Counted from the stretch's first letter, positions 23,036 to 35,399 are shown. The stretch is DNA of 64,000 nt from Capitulum mitella (GCA_030062745.1 CP099839.1:39013816-39077815); one strand, 5' to 3'. The notes: generated by a model not told the origin, from the sequence alone. Numbers and translations: made by a program.

Positions 23036-23112
23036 CGAGCGCCGGGCAACTCGAAGCCGTCCGGTCGGAGTGGCGAGACCAGTGCTCTTCCAACTGAGCC
23101 GCCGATCGCGGT
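23035..23112 (-). repeat. tRNA-derived SINE-like head
   Basis: The minus strand reads CGGCGGCTCAGTTGGAAGAG, a tRNA D-arm/A-box. About 40 nt further on comes GGCTTCGAGTTGCCC, a B-box-like T-arm (GGTTCGANTCC). It does not fold as a perfect cloverleaf, so it is best taken as a SINE head or tRNA pseudogene. Confidence 0.5.
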
Positions 23113-23237
23113 AAAAGGTGTAGCAAATTGGAAACCTTCCTCTAGCACGAGTGCAAGGGATCGGATCGGTACTTTTCCCCAAGATTCCTCAAGCACAGAT
23201 GTTTATGTCCGTTTGTGTTACAGGCAGACATGTGTCT

Positions 23238-23470
23238 GGATCCCAGAAACGATTCCAGGTCCCAGAAGATCTTTCGACAAAACCTAAAAAATCCCGGGTA
23301 CCGGAAGATCTTTCGATAAGATTTAAAAAATCGTAGATCTCAGAAGACTCTTCCACGAAATTTCAAAAAGAAGATTCCAGATCCCAAACGACCTTTCGAG
23401 GGAATAAAAAAATCTAAGATCCCAGGACAAAAGGAAATGATCCCAGATCTAAGAATCTCCTTTGACTACC
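23238..23470. repeat. About 45-bp minisatellite, GATCCCAGAAGATCTTTCGA type
   Basis: Four to five diverged units of GATCCCAGAAGATCTTTCGA followed by CAAAATTTAAAAAA. The same unit recurs at 24240-24470. Both arrays are preceded by an ACATGTG..TGGATCC block, so the whole module is repeated about 1 kb apart. Confidence 0.75.
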
Positions 23471-24239
23471 GTATGAAATTGTAGGTCTTGGATCAAATAA
23501 ATCTAACAGATTCTGGTTGGACCTTTGGGATAATTTACCCGTCACGGGAATGCCTCGTGTAAGTCTAGATTCCTGAAGGTTGGTGAATATTCCACCCACA
23601 TCTGATCATGAAGCTCCAGAAACCAGACAGCTCTTCAGACTTATACACCAGCCTAGTCTAGGACACTGTTCATGCACCAGTTGGGAAGTTGCTTATTATT
23701 TCACAGTTCAGTTTAGTTAATTCCATGGTCTTTGCCATGCAAAGCCCACGGGGATATGGCGACTGTGAATGTTTCGTCGAAGCCGAGATCAAAGGTACGC
23801 AGCAAGGTATGTACCGACTAAAGAGTGCCGGTATACTACGGTCTTCGTAAAGATATCGATCTAGAAACTCTTACCGACCCAACAAAAACTTATAGCCTAA
23901 TACAGACGATATTTTTTTGCCGACGGTGACTGTATCGGTGGCTGCATACCGTGCACGTTGATTCTTTCCGGCAAGATACAGCGCGCCTTTTTTCGCAATA
24001 TATACGTACGGCGGGCGCGAATCGTGTGTAAACATCTACCTAGTTTTTGTCTCCTTCCCACCCGCATGCCCGGTCCAACGGCACGATCATCCTCCAAATT
24101 TTATGCTGCAGCAAACGTGACACGTGTTGGTTCCTATAGCACACTGAGATACGAAAAATCTTCATAAGGTTACAAATGTAGCGTTCTTGAAACGTTCTTG
24201 AAACCAAGCAGCACTGCATATTCATAAAATTCTTGGTTC
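23471..24239. other. Unrecognised DNA between two minisatellite arrays
   Basis: No gene or known repeat seen. Confidence 0.35.
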
Positions 24240-24480
24240 TGATTCAAGCAGCCATACATGTGCGTGGATCCTTGGGATCTTCTGATCACTGAATCTTCTG
24301 GAATTTTGAAGAAGGTTAAAAATTCCAGAAGATCTTTCGGCAAAATTTTAAACAGGATCCTAGATCTCGCAAAGTCCTTCGACAAAACAAAAAAAGATTC
24401 TTGATCCCAGAAGATCCTTCGACAATATTGCAAAAATGACCCCAAATTCCAGGAGATCTCGGATGCAGATCTTAAGGATT
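24240..24480. repeat. Second array of the about 45-bp GATCCCAGAAGATCTTTCGA minisatellite
   Basis: Diverged units in the same orientation as at 23238-23470 (AATTCCAGAAGATCTTTCGG, GATCCCAGAAGATCCTTCGA and similar). Confidence 0.7.
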
Positions 24481-24585
24481 CGATTCCGGTTTTTTTGAGA
24501 CCTTGGCAGATGTCTGGCTAAAGATATGAGTGCAATGCTGCACGTGAGTTGGAACAACATATCTGTTGGTTATTGGACAAATGTG

Positions 24586-26996
24586 ACTAACTCACCCCGA
24601 CTGGGGAGGGGGGACGGTTGACAGCCCCTTGAGGTTTTCTTCCAAGACTGCGAGAGAGCAAACGAACGCAGCGTCCCCAAACTTTGCGTACCTTTTGCTT
24701 GACCTTTTTTACACCTTGTGTCAAAGTTTTGACTTCAGATCAGGCCAGGTCTTTGACCTAGGTCAGACCAAATGGACCTATGTTTATAAAAGCAAATTTT
24801 CCGAAAAACTGTAACTTTTTTTCGGAAAACATGATACCAGAATAACACTTCCAGTGATTGGAGATCTTGAAATATGCATCAGATTTGCTATTTCGGATTT
24901 TTCGGCATTTTCCGGATCTCTCAACTAAGCTGAACCCCATTTTTAAGACATGTCGTCGTTTTCCCGGAAACTGACGGATTTTTATAACATTTTTAGCGTG
25001 GGGTGATGCAAACATCCAATTACCATCATTGGACAAAGTATCAATGACTTCCAGCTATTGACGTGATGTCAGGTCACGAATAACTTGTGAACAAAAATGC
25101 ATCGCAGTCAAAATCGGCGATGAATGACTCAGGACGGGTAGAAAATGGCAGAACTGGCTCGCACAGTTGCGAATGATACCAGGACGTTAAAAAGTTCCAA
25201 AAATTATATGTTTTTTGCATATAATCCTGTAACGAATGAAGCTTTGCCAATTGTGTAGATCGATAACTATTGAATTCTCCCAAAATTTCTGCACAAGAAA
25301 CTATCACAAGAACCTCTAGGATCAATGAATATTACTTGAAAAGGTCGATGTCGCAAAAATAAGGAAACGGTAACATGAGTTCCCGTTCATTCTAAGCAGT
25401 TCGGCTATGGCGCAAGTCGCGAAGTGGCGCGAAAATCACCGTGTCTTTAACTCTGCATTTCGGGATATATATTAAAAAGATCAGAGAAATCATACGTAAA
25501 TCGACATTTACGGATTTCTATATGTTCATTACTTAACGCAGACATTATTAATCCGCCCCCGACTGGGGGGGGGGGGCAGTTGACTGCCCCCCGAGGTTTT
25601 TCTGGGATTGCGAGAGAACAAACAAACACCGTCACCAAACTTTGTGTACCTTTTGCTCCATCAATTTTACATCTCGTGTCAAAATTTTGACCTCAGGTCA
25701 GGTCCAGTGCCTGACCTAAGTCAGGTCAAACGGACTCATGTCCAAAAAAGTTTAGCGCCCTGTAACTTTTTTCGCAAAACAAGATATCTCTATAATACTT
25801 GCAGGGATTGGTGATCGTCATAGATGCAACAAATCTGCTATCTCAAATTTTTCAAAATTTTCCGGGTCATTGACCTAAGGTTAAGCCCATTTTTAACACA
25901 TGTCGTCCTTTTTTCGGAAATTAACGGGATATTTCAAAACATTTTTAGTGTGAAGTCAAGCAGACATCTAGTTACCGTCATTGGGCAAAACATCAACAAC
26001 TTCCAGCCATTGACCTGAGGTCAGGTCACGAATAACTGTAGTGAGCCAAAATGTACCACCGTCAAAATCGACGATGAATTACTCAGAATGGGTAGAAAAT
26101 GGCAGAACTAGCTTGCACAGACGTAAGTAATACCAGGAACCTCAAAAAGTTTGAAAAAGTAGCATATTTTGCAAATAAACAGGCTCTCGCGAATAAAGCT
26201 CCGCCAACTTTGTAGATTGGTAACTAATCAAGTTTTCCAGAATTTAAGCATGAGAAACCATCACAAGAACAACAAAGACCAATAAAATAATACAGATCGT
26301 CTTTTTTCGCGAAAATAAACGAACGCTAAAATAAGTTCCCGTCAATGTGGTACCGCATACAGGAGCGGCGCACACCGACAGAGGGCGGGAGAATTGCCAT
26401 GTCTTTAACTCAACGTTTCGGCATATATGTTGAACAAATCTGGGGAAATTAGACCTGTATCGACATCCGCGGACTTTTACTTGTGCGCTGGTGCCTTTAC
26501 CTATGCGTTATTAGTCACAGCCCTTGAGATTCAGGCCATTTCTCGGTCTCATGCAGTCCGCTATGAGAAAAAACATGTATAGGACATAAATTGGCTTATA
26601 TATTATCTGAAACTAAAAATGAGACCAGTTTCGAGCTCTACTCGTCACAGGCTTTCCAACGGTGTGCTTATTTTTATCGTGCGACCAACCGTTCGTGAGT
26701 TAGAGGGCGGCAGCCAACTGCCCCCCCCCCCAATCGACCATGTTTGAAACGGACCGACTGTCGTGCGCGGGTTAATCACAGCCCTTCAGATCCAGGCCAT
26801 TGCTCGGTTTAATGCAGCCAGCTGTGAGAAAACGTATATAGGGGGTAAATGACTTACCGAGTATCCAAAACTAAAAATAAGACCAGTTTCTAGCTCTACT
26901 TGTCACGAGCTTTCCAACGGCGTGCTTATTTGCATCGTGCGACCAACCGTTCGTGAATTAGAGGGGGGGCAGTCAACCCCCGGTCGGGCGGGTTGG
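24586..26996 (-). mobile_element. TTAA element family B, copy B1 (split by B2)
   Basis: Family B is about 1.23 kb with ends TTAACCCGCGC.CGACCG and TTAACCCGTCCCCGACTGG. Both ends are followed by a palindrome of the form G-run, CAGTTGACTG, C-run. B1 is old: its left end is degraded (TAACTCACCCCGACTGG) and its right end is shortened (GGGCGGGTTGG). It resumes at 26776 exactly where it stopped at 25547, because B2 is inserted at a TTAA within it. There is no transposase frame. It is rich in AGGTCA half-sites. Confidence 0.75.
25548..26775 (-). mobile_element. TTAA element family B, copy B2, nested in B1
   Basis: TTAA at 25548-25551 and 26772-26775 bounds a near full-length family B copy, starting TTAATCCGCCCCCGACTGG and ending CGTGCGCGGGTTAA. 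The flanks join into continuous family B sequence (ATTATTAATCACAGCCC against family consensus GTTATTAGTCACAGCCC), so this is insertion into a relative. Confidence 0.85.
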
Positions 26997-27052
26997 CGCT
27001 GACCGACAATCGGGTGCGACACCGACAACGACACCGACCGACAGCGACTGCA
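26997..27052. repeat. ACCGAC low-complexity stretch
   Basis: About 50 bp of GACACCGAC and ACCGACAACGAC units immediately beyond the right end of B1. Confidence 0.6.
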
Positions 27053-27287
27053 GTGCAGCCCTTCAGAGGCTAAATCACAGGCTGCTCGCTGGCGAAGTCA
27101 GAATGCCTTATCACATCGCTAAATGTGTGTCACAGTCCATGGGGAGGCAAGGAAGCAACTTCACCAGCTTGGCAAAGTCCCGACCCACTTCCGGTAGTTC
27201 TGACCTTCGTCGGACGTAAGGATTTTTCAGCTACGAGAGGGATCGTTGCCGCTCCGCGTCCTATTTCTCACCAGCCAAGAGACTTTT

Positions 27288-27388
27288 TGATTTATATTAT
27301 ATTTTATTATATTATATATTATATTATATATATATATATAATATATAATATATTATATATATTATATATATTATATTATATATTAGAT
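27288..27388. repeat. AT microsatellite
   Basis: About 100 bp of almost pure A/T, mostly TATA and ATATT units. Confidence 0.95.
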
Positions 27389-28604
27389 AAAGAGACAACA
27401 AGAAACCTCACCACTTAGGCCGTACAAGATTACTTTGAGTCACCGACTTCAGACGGCGGATCCAATTGTGTCAGCACCGCAGCTCCAAGTTTTGCATGGA
27501 GCACCGTCATAGGGATCGCAGACTGGAACCCGTGTGCATGCATAAAGGAGCCGCACATACGTTTCTCCACGATGCAACTGCTTCATGGATTAGTTTGCAT
27601 CATGAATGGCATAACATCACGATGACAATGTTCATTCGTAACCTACTGAACTACGAAGAGAACCACGGGCGGCTTCTGAGTCTGGAGCCTTGGATTCTAA
27701 TGATCGACCACTGAGAGAGTAACCGGAATCCCAGTCACTAGACCATTTCGGCTGCACAGCGACGCCGCCTGCCTGTAGTGCAGTTCAAAAAATTGGGGAA
27801 AAGGTAACTGAACTTTGATCCATTGTTTTGCTTCCGTGACAGACACAGCGGAAGCCAAGTCATTTCAAAACTACGTAATCAAATATCAAGAAATTTATCA
27901 TTCACCTAAAAAAGCCAGTGACTGTTCCTAAGAAGCCATAACTACCATAACCCTGCATTCGCCCACATTCGCCTGTTCTGTCACTGCCCGTTGCCCAGGG
28001 GAACAGCAATGGTCCAGGTCGACACCACCGACAAAGTGTCCGGTCTTTTTTATTTTTCCAGGCTGTGTTTGGGGCTCCTAAACTCGGCCGATGTACGAAC
28101 ATAAGGAGCTGGCGTTGTTGTTTGCATTGCACGTGTCACCACATACTGTCACCAGACGGCTACGGGACGCCTGGAAATCCCTGGTGGCACGTGGTGGATA
28201 ATTTGCGTAAAAGCGACTGGGCTAGGCGCTACCTGCGAGTCGCCTCGTCACAGAGATTTCACCCCATTGTTGTGTCGTTTCTTTAATGCTCGCCCCTGGT
28301 AAGATGATGGATTTTGTGACTATACCACGCTGGTATACAGACTTTCAGGAACACTATGATAGGTGCTTGCCCAACGTCAACAAAAAGACGGGCTTTTTAC
28401 CCTTGCAGATGTTGCTTTACCCTGTGCGCGGGCCAAAAGTGGCTCTTCAGAGCCGTCCTAAAGGAATGCCCCTTCTGTGGGTTAAACAAGCTCGTTTACG
28501 GGATTTGTGGCTTCACGACATTGCTGCAGACATTATAAAACACCCAAGGACCAAATTCTGAAACGCTGCGCTTAAACGAGACCCCGCGCTTTTGCGAGCA
28601 AGTT
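27389..28604. other. Unrecognised DNA
   Basis: Frames up to 91 aa (for example 28286-28561 plus) have no recognisable domain. No repeat family noticed. Confidence 0.35.
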
Positions 28605-29835
28605 TTAACCCGCGTACGACCGTCGGTCCGTCCCGAACAACGGCGACTGGGGGGGGGGGGCAGTTGACTGCCCCCCCCCTCTAACTCGCGAACGGTTGGT
28701 CGCACGATAAAAATAAGCATACCGTTGGAAAGCCTGTGACGAGAAGAGCTCGAAACTGGTCTCATTTTTAGTTTTAGATAATATGTAAGCCAATTTACGC
28801 CCTATATATGTTTTCTCATAGCCGACTGCATGAGACCGAGAAATGGCCTGAATCTCAAGGGTTGTGACTAATAACGCATAGGTAAAGGCACCAGCGCACA
28901 AGTAAATGTTCGCGGATGCCGATACACGTCTAATTTCCTCAGATTTCTTCAATATATACGCCGAAACGTTGAGTTAAAGACACCGTAATTCTCCCGGTCG
29001 GCCGTCAGTGTGCGCCGCTGTCGTATGCGGTACCAAATTGACGGGAACTAATTTTGGCGTTCCTTTATTTTCGCGAAAAAGGACAATCTATGTCAATTTT
29101 ATTGATCTCTGTGGTTTTTGTGATGGTTTTTCATGCTTAAATTTTGGGAAAATTCATTAGTTGCCAATCTACAAAATTGGCGGAGCTTTATTCGCGAGAG
29201 CCTATTTATTTCCAAAATATGCTACTTTTTCAAACTTTTTGAGGTTCCTGGTATTAATTACGTCTGTGCAAGTTAGTTCTACTATTTTCTACGCATTCTG
29301 AATAGTTCATCGTCGGTTTTGACGGTGGTACATTTTGGCCCACTACAGTTATTCGTGACCTGACCTCAGGTCAATGGCTGGAGGTCACTGATACTTTGCC
29401 CAATGACGGTAACTAGATGTCTGCTTCACTCCACATTAAAAATGTTATGGAATATTCCGTCAATTTCCGAAAAAACGGCGATATGTCTTAAAAATGGGCT
29501 TGATTTTAGGTCAATGACCCGGAAAATCCCGAAAAATCTGAGATAGCGGATTTGTTGCATCTATCACGGTCACTACTCCCTGAAAGTATTATTGAGATAT
29601 CTTGTTTTGCGAAAAAGTTAGAGGGCGCTGAACTTTTTTCGACATAGGTCTGTTTGACCTGACCTAGGTCAGGAACCTGACCTGACCTGAGGTCAAAATC
29701 TTGACACGGGACGTAAAATTGATGGAGCAAAAGGTACACAAAGTTTCGTGGCTCTGTGTTTGTTGGTTCTCTCGCCATGCCAGAAAAACCTCGGGGGGGG
29801 GCAGTCAACTGCCCCCCCAGTCGGGGACGGGTTAA
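28605..29835 (+). mobile_element. TTAA element family B, copy B3, near full length
   Basis: TTAA at 28605-28608 and 29832-29835. The left end TTAACCCGCGTACGACCG is followed by GGGGGGGGCAGTTGACTGCC and a C-run. The right end is a G-run, CAGTCAACTG, C-run, then CAGTCGGGGACGGGTTAA. This is the best reference copy of family B in the window. Confidence 0.88.
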
Positions 29836-30105
29836 ATACCATTGACATCTGCCAAACCTGGAAATTAGCACATGTTTTATATTAGCCAATAGTTTCAATG
29901 TTTATTCAACACTATTACTGCTAAGTTTGGTCGTCTTGCTCAGTCCCGAACGAAACTTTGACAGCTTCTACTTAAACATGTCCCGCATACATAATCCTAA
30001 ACGGAAATCCTCGGTGCTGCTGCGACTTTGTACATGATAAAACATACACCACGACGGAACCAAACTTGTCGCAGTGCGCTGGTTGTGCATCTGGCGGGTG
30101 TTGTG

Positions 30106-31315
30106 TTAACCCTATTCCCGGCAGGGGGGGCTGAATCCGCCCCCCTCGGGTTTTTTGCTTGCCAATTCCAGGCGTTTTAACGCAGCTTCACGAAATTTTG
30201 TCACTTTTCCTAGCTAATTTTTCTACGTGCCGTGACAAAATTTCAAAATTTTATTTTGCTCAGGGGCGGAGCCAGGTAACGTTTTAGGAGGCACCTCATG
30301 CCATTTTTGGCCATGTTCAGGGTAAAAGGAAAATGTCTGCCAAAAACAGAGTTTTTAAGATAGAACTTAAAACTTTATATGGATACATCGCTAAATTGTT
30401 GGGCAATGGGCACACAAAATTTTGTTTATCTGAGGTCACTTTACAAGGTCAGGTCAAGGTCAAAAGACAAAATTTGTTTTTTTCGCAATAATTTCGGCGC
30501 CGCTTTTTTTAAATACCAAACCCAAAATATATATAGTAGAAAAGTGTCTTCTACTTGAGTACCAAGTTTCAGCTTGATATCAGGTCGGATCACGGAGCTA
30601 TGACCTAAAATGTCAGTACGCGTACCCTATATCGCAAAAGCCATAAAATGAAATTTTTGAAATAGTGTGAATTCAAATGATTGAAAACGTTTACAGATAA
30701 TATTAAATGCACACGAAATCATTCTAAGTGACCCCAAAGTCACTGGAGGTCATTTAAAGTCAAAGGTCACAAGTTGGTCTGAGAAACGTGTGACCATGAC
30801 AGTTCCCCCTTTTTCATGTCCCTGGCACCGCCTATGCTAACATTATACAAACATTGTCATGCGATTTGTACTTCTTTAGTATAACATGACTAGCAGAAAC
30901 CGAAAAAGGGTGTTTGCCTCTTTTGTTCATTCAGTTATTAGATAACTAATTCTCCTATTTTTGAAACCCTGTGAACTCCCATGAATTTTTTCAAAATTCC
31001 AGATTTGCGGACCCATGGTAAAAGGCCTATCCATAATCTCTCGATTCATACCAGTTTCATCGAAATCGGTCCATAAACAACGGAGTTATAAGAAGTCCAA
31101 AAGTACCCCCATTTTGACATTTTTGCCCCCTGTATCTACAAATTTCAAAATTTAAAAAATTTCTTTTTATAAAAATGTAGCTCACGTCACGGCAAATCGA
31201 TTGCCGTTTGTTGCGATAAAATCGGACGAGTAGTTCTCGAGATCTCGGAAGGGGCCCGAATCCGCCCCCTGCCGGGAATCGACAATACTGTCTAACCCTC
31301 CGGGAATTGGGTTAA
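30106..31315 (+). mobile_element. TTAA element family A, copy A2
   Basis: TTAA at 30106-30109 and 31312-31315. The left end is TTAACCCTATTCCCGGCAGG. The right end has two CCGGGAAT motifs about 28 bp apart before GGGTTAA. It contains CAAGGTCAGGTCAAGGTCA within the body. Confidence 0.9.
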
Positions 31316-31321
31316 ACTGCA

Positions 31322-32519
31322 TTAACCCCATTCCCGGCAGGGGGGCCGAATCCGCCCCCCTCAGGTTTCTTGCTTGCCAATTCCAGGCTTTTTAACGCAG
31401 CTTCACGAAACTTGGTGACTTTTCCTAGCTATTCTTTCTACGCGCCGCGACAAAATTTCAAAATTCTATTTGCTCAGGGGCGGAGCCAGGTAACGTTTTT
31501 GGGAGGCACCTCATGCCATTTTTGGCCATGTTCAGGGTAAAAGAAAAATGCCTGCCAAAAACAGAATTTTTAAGATAAAACTTAAAACGTTACATGAATG
31601 TTTAGCTAAATACTTGGGCAATGTGCAGATGTAATTTTGTTTATCTGAGGTCACTTTGCAAGGTCAGGTCAAGGTCAAAAGTCAAAATTTGTTTTCTTGC
31701 AATAATTTCGGCGCCGTTTCTTAAAATGCCAAACCCGGAATTATATGACGTAGAAGGGTGTCCTCTACTTATGTACCAAGTTTCAGCTTGATATCGGGTC
31801 AGGTCACGGAGCTATGACCTAAAATGTCAGCTGGCGTCGCAATAGCCATAAAATGAAATTTCTGAAATAGAGTGAATTCAAATGATTAAAAACGTTTACA
31901 GATAATACTGAGTGCACATGACATCATTCCAAGTGACCCCAAGGTCACTGGAGGTCATTTAATGTCAAAGGTCACAAGTTGATCTGAAGAACGTGTGACC
32001 ATGACAGTTTCCCCTTTTTCATGTCCCTTGCACTGCCTATGCTAACATTATACAAACATTGTAATGCGATTTGTACTTCTTTAGCATAACATGACCGGGA
32101 GAAGCCAAAAAGTGTTTTTGCCTCTTTCGTTCATTCATTTGTTAGATAACTAATCCTCCTATTTTTGAAACCCTGTGAGCTCCTATGAATTTTCTCAAAA
32201 TTTCAGATTTGCAGACTCATGGTAAAAGGCCTATCCATAATCTCTCGATTCATGCCAGTTTCAATGAAATCGGTCCATAAACAACGGAGTTATAAGAAGT
32301 CCAAAAGTACCCCTCATTTTGCCCCGCTTATTCACATTTTTCAAAATTTTGAAAAAATTCTTCCTATAAAAATGTAGTTCACGTCATGGAAAATCGATTG
32401 CCGTTTGTTGCAATGAAATCGGACGAGTAGTTCTCGAGATCTCGGGGAGGGGGCCGAATCCGCCCTCTCCCCCTGCCGGGAATCGACCATACCGTCTAGC
32501 CCTCCGGGAATAGGGTTAA
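31322..32519 (+). mobile_element. TTAA element family A, copy A3, 6 bp from A2
   Basis: TTAA at 31322-31325 and 32516-32519, in the same orientation as A2 and separated from it only by ACTGCA. Several differences from A2 throughout suggest independent insertions rather than a fresh tandem duplication. Confidence 0.9.
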
Positions 32520-32754
32520 AGCCATGAAGTATCATTTTCAAAACATGCTGTAATCCGGACGAAGCTCCTCAAAAATGATTAGGGGGTTCCGCCTGATAAT
32601 TTCGACTAATTCTGACTCAGGTCATTTCGAGGTCATTCTTTCCATGTACAACTATAGATCTAATGCTAAAAATTTTAAATCATCAGGGGGCCCCACTCCC
32701 CAAAAGGCAAAGTTGCACGCATGGTTTTAATAGTTCACTTATTTCTAACGGCGC
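32520..32754. other. Unrecognised DNA
   Basis: No feature seen between copy A3 and the family E repeat. Confidence 0.35.
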
Positions 32755-32915
32755 ATCGATGCGCATAGGCGGCGGAACGGGGGGCGGGTGCACGGGGCAC
32801 CCCCCCCCCCTTAAATGGCGAAATTTAACAATAACCCTACAACAATGCATAGAAAGAAACGGCTCTAAAAGCAGCCGATGCACCCCCCGAAGGAACATGT
32901 TCCGCCCGTAGTGCT
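32755..32915. repeat. Family E short repeat, copy 1
   Basis: A G-run followed by GGGTGCA.GG, a C-run, GCGAAATTTAACA, ATGCATAGAAAGAAAC and GTTCCGCC. The same order of blocks recurs at 38205-38365. MITE-like, with boundaries approximate. Confidence 0.55.
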
Positions 32916-33159
32916 GATGTAAGTCTACAAGCATTCTTTGCGCTTGAGGAATAACTGTCTGAAACGATTCCGACACGGACTTGAGATTTCCGCAGTGCCA
33001 TCTATTGGTCTCTCAAAGAACTAAAACCAATTCGCCGTTTCCCGAAATACGAAACGACACACTCTAAATAAAACATAATTCCTGCCAAAGCTAGCTCGTT
33101 CTGCATGAAGGTCGCGATTCTCGCAAAAACGCTAAATTACATCCTGGGCCACCGTGGAT

Positions 33160-33465
33160 AACTGCACAAGGTTAGATTACAACTTCAACGTTCATAAGTT
33201 CGACCACCAGAACGTCGACGATTATAGCCTCGACTACCATACCCCCAACGCTCAGGACTTCGACGCTCATAGTTTCGAATGCCATGACTCCGACTGCCGC
33301 AGCTCCCACGCGCGCAGCTTCGAGTGCCAGGACTCCGACTGCCAGAACTCCGACAAACAGGGGGCTTTACGCATTTATCTGGGCTAGTGTATCTGGACTG
33401 GTATACGTGGAAAAGTATATCTGGATTAGTATAGGCGAACTAATATATCTGGACTAGTAAAGTAC
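33160..33465. repeat. Two adjacent degenerate minisatellites
   Basis: 33165-33365 is built of short GACTNCGAC and TTCGANTNCCA units, giving a D/S/F/H-rich 78-aa frame that I attribute to the repeat. 33384-33465 has four TATCTGGACTAGTATA-like units of about 20-25 bp. Confidence 0.6.
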
Positions 33466-33834
33466 ATCACATGAGAACGAACATCCATGGCCAAGCTTCG
33501 AAAACTATTCATGTTTTCTGGAACGTAATCAGATCCAATTTCTCCACACATTTTCAAAGGCCTAGTGCTAAATCAACTCTCGCCGGACGAGGAGGGTGGT
33601 TGCCACCTTTCAAGACATTTTTCTTAAAGCGTCGGCGGAAGACCTGCGTGAAGCGCCGGAAATTCGGAACATGTGACCTTACAAGCTTTTCGAAATTTTC
33701 CAAAGAAAACAAAGAATAAAACTAGTGCCAAATGGTTTCTTGATTTGACGATAACCTCGACGATCAGAAAACCAACGTCTACCTACAGAGATTTATTAAT
33801 CTTGGAACCCGGGCATTGAAAAGGCATCACTACA

Positions 33835-35399
33835 TCAACCCTCGCACGAGGGGGGAGGTTTAATAAAGGGGACGTTTTGACGGCTCATTATTCTTAAGGA
33901 CTTTTGGTGGTAAGAAAAAGCTGGTGCGCGCACCACGCTGATGTTTCCAGCACGTTGTTCTACATCCTTTGTGCGTGTCCTGCAGGGACGCAGCCAGAAT
34001 TTTAAATGGAAGTATGAAAAGACCTTTCGCTCGTTCTGTCCGTGCTGCAAAAAAAAGACAGCCTAAGGGAGAGGGGGAGGCCCAAGCCCCCTGGCAGCGC
34101 CGGTGATGTCCTGTTAGGTTTTCAACTTCCGGTCACGTCAGGTTAATGAACTAGGTTATGTAAAATAGGTCAATCTTCAATTTTTTAACTCTCCTACGAA
34201 CAAGCCGTGGGATCGATCGACCTGAAACTTACAAGGACAGTATCCGAGGACATTCTTAAGAATTGTACAATCTCGAATTTGTAGTTAACGTCAAGGTAAA
34301 TGACCTGAAGTCAGCTCAACCTCCGCCACAGTTCTCTATTTCTAACGGTTTTGAACCGTTTCTTCCACTTGTTAGTGCCTGGAATGCATTCCTGGGCTGA
34401 GATAGTCACTAAACACGACCCAGAGTGTTGTCACGAGGTCAGGTCAGGCCGCATTTGGGGTGAACTTGCAAAAAGGAGCCTAAAACCTCGTTTTAACGAT
34501 TCCGGCGTTAAATACAGGCACTGCAGTGGAGGACGGTTTCAAGCTGCGAAATGATCTCATATCATCTTAGCTCATGCGAGGTCACCGTGGCAGAAGATGG
34601 GTTTAAATCCAGATATCCAGCTTTATCCCTCTAATTTATTTCTTGAGACAGTGGCAGATTTAGGCATAAAAAGATGGAACAAAGGCATGCTTCAAATTAG
34701 GCCGTGATCCTGTGTCCGATCAGGTCATATGACCGACCTAGTATAGTGCCCTACTGGCCGTTTGTGCAACCCAAGGAGGTGCTGTCTACAGGTACTCTTT
34801 GCCCTCTTGTTTGCATTGTTATTAATCCTCAACAGAACACGATGAAAGCAAAGCAAACGGTTGAATGTTAGATCAAGTCACAAGGTCAGGTCAGGTCACG
34901 TCGACTCATGGATGTTCTTGTCCGACAGTATTTAAACAAATGTTGGAACCAATCATTTCTACCGGTTTGGTAGCATGCATGGACAACAACTTGCCATCGT
35001 CGTTCAAAAATCTTAAACATAACGAAATGAAAAAGGACATTATATCAGGTCAACTAATGCGATATGTGATCACATGAATACTAAAACTAATATCCCACCA
35101 TAATGTCCATTCTCTCATCTTTCTATCTGCATGCTCACAATTCCTCCAATTTGATTAGAGGCGGAGTTAGAACTCTTCATAGAAAATCCTACCTTTCACG
35201 TAAACTGGCGAAAAATTAGACCATTTTTCAACCTTTCACATTTTTGAACGTTTTGAATAGTGCTCATGGGAAACTTTCCGCTGTCATCAGTTTCGTTTTG
35301 TCCGACGTTCTGTCCGCAAGACAGAAAGGGGGGGGGGCGTCGAAACGTTCCCCCGGGTTCCGGCCACCCACATCAGAGTGCCGGTTGGGCGCGGGTTGA
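33835..35399. mobile_element. TTAA-type element family F, inserted in C1
   Basis: Absent from C2, where CATCAAGGTTAC is continuous. The ends read TCAACCCTCGCACG and GGCGCGGGTTGA, consistent with TTAA each mutated once. A palindrome GGGGGAACG..CGACGCCCCCC type occurs near the right end, whose sequence (AACCCGCGCCCAACCGG inward) resembles family B. The body has AGGTCAGGTCAGGTCA at about 34882. About 1.57 kb, no coding frame. A small GACGCAGCCAG...CTGGCAGCGCC MITE lies within at about 33983-34108. Confidence 0.65.

Noticed and set aside
24586-26996. Partial tandem duplication of a family B end at 26776-26996
   Set aside because: The flanks of B2 join into one continuous family B sequence, so nesting explains it better.
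33154-33387. 78-codon D/S/H-rich frame
   Set aside because: It follows the period of the local minisatellite and has no relatives that I recognise.
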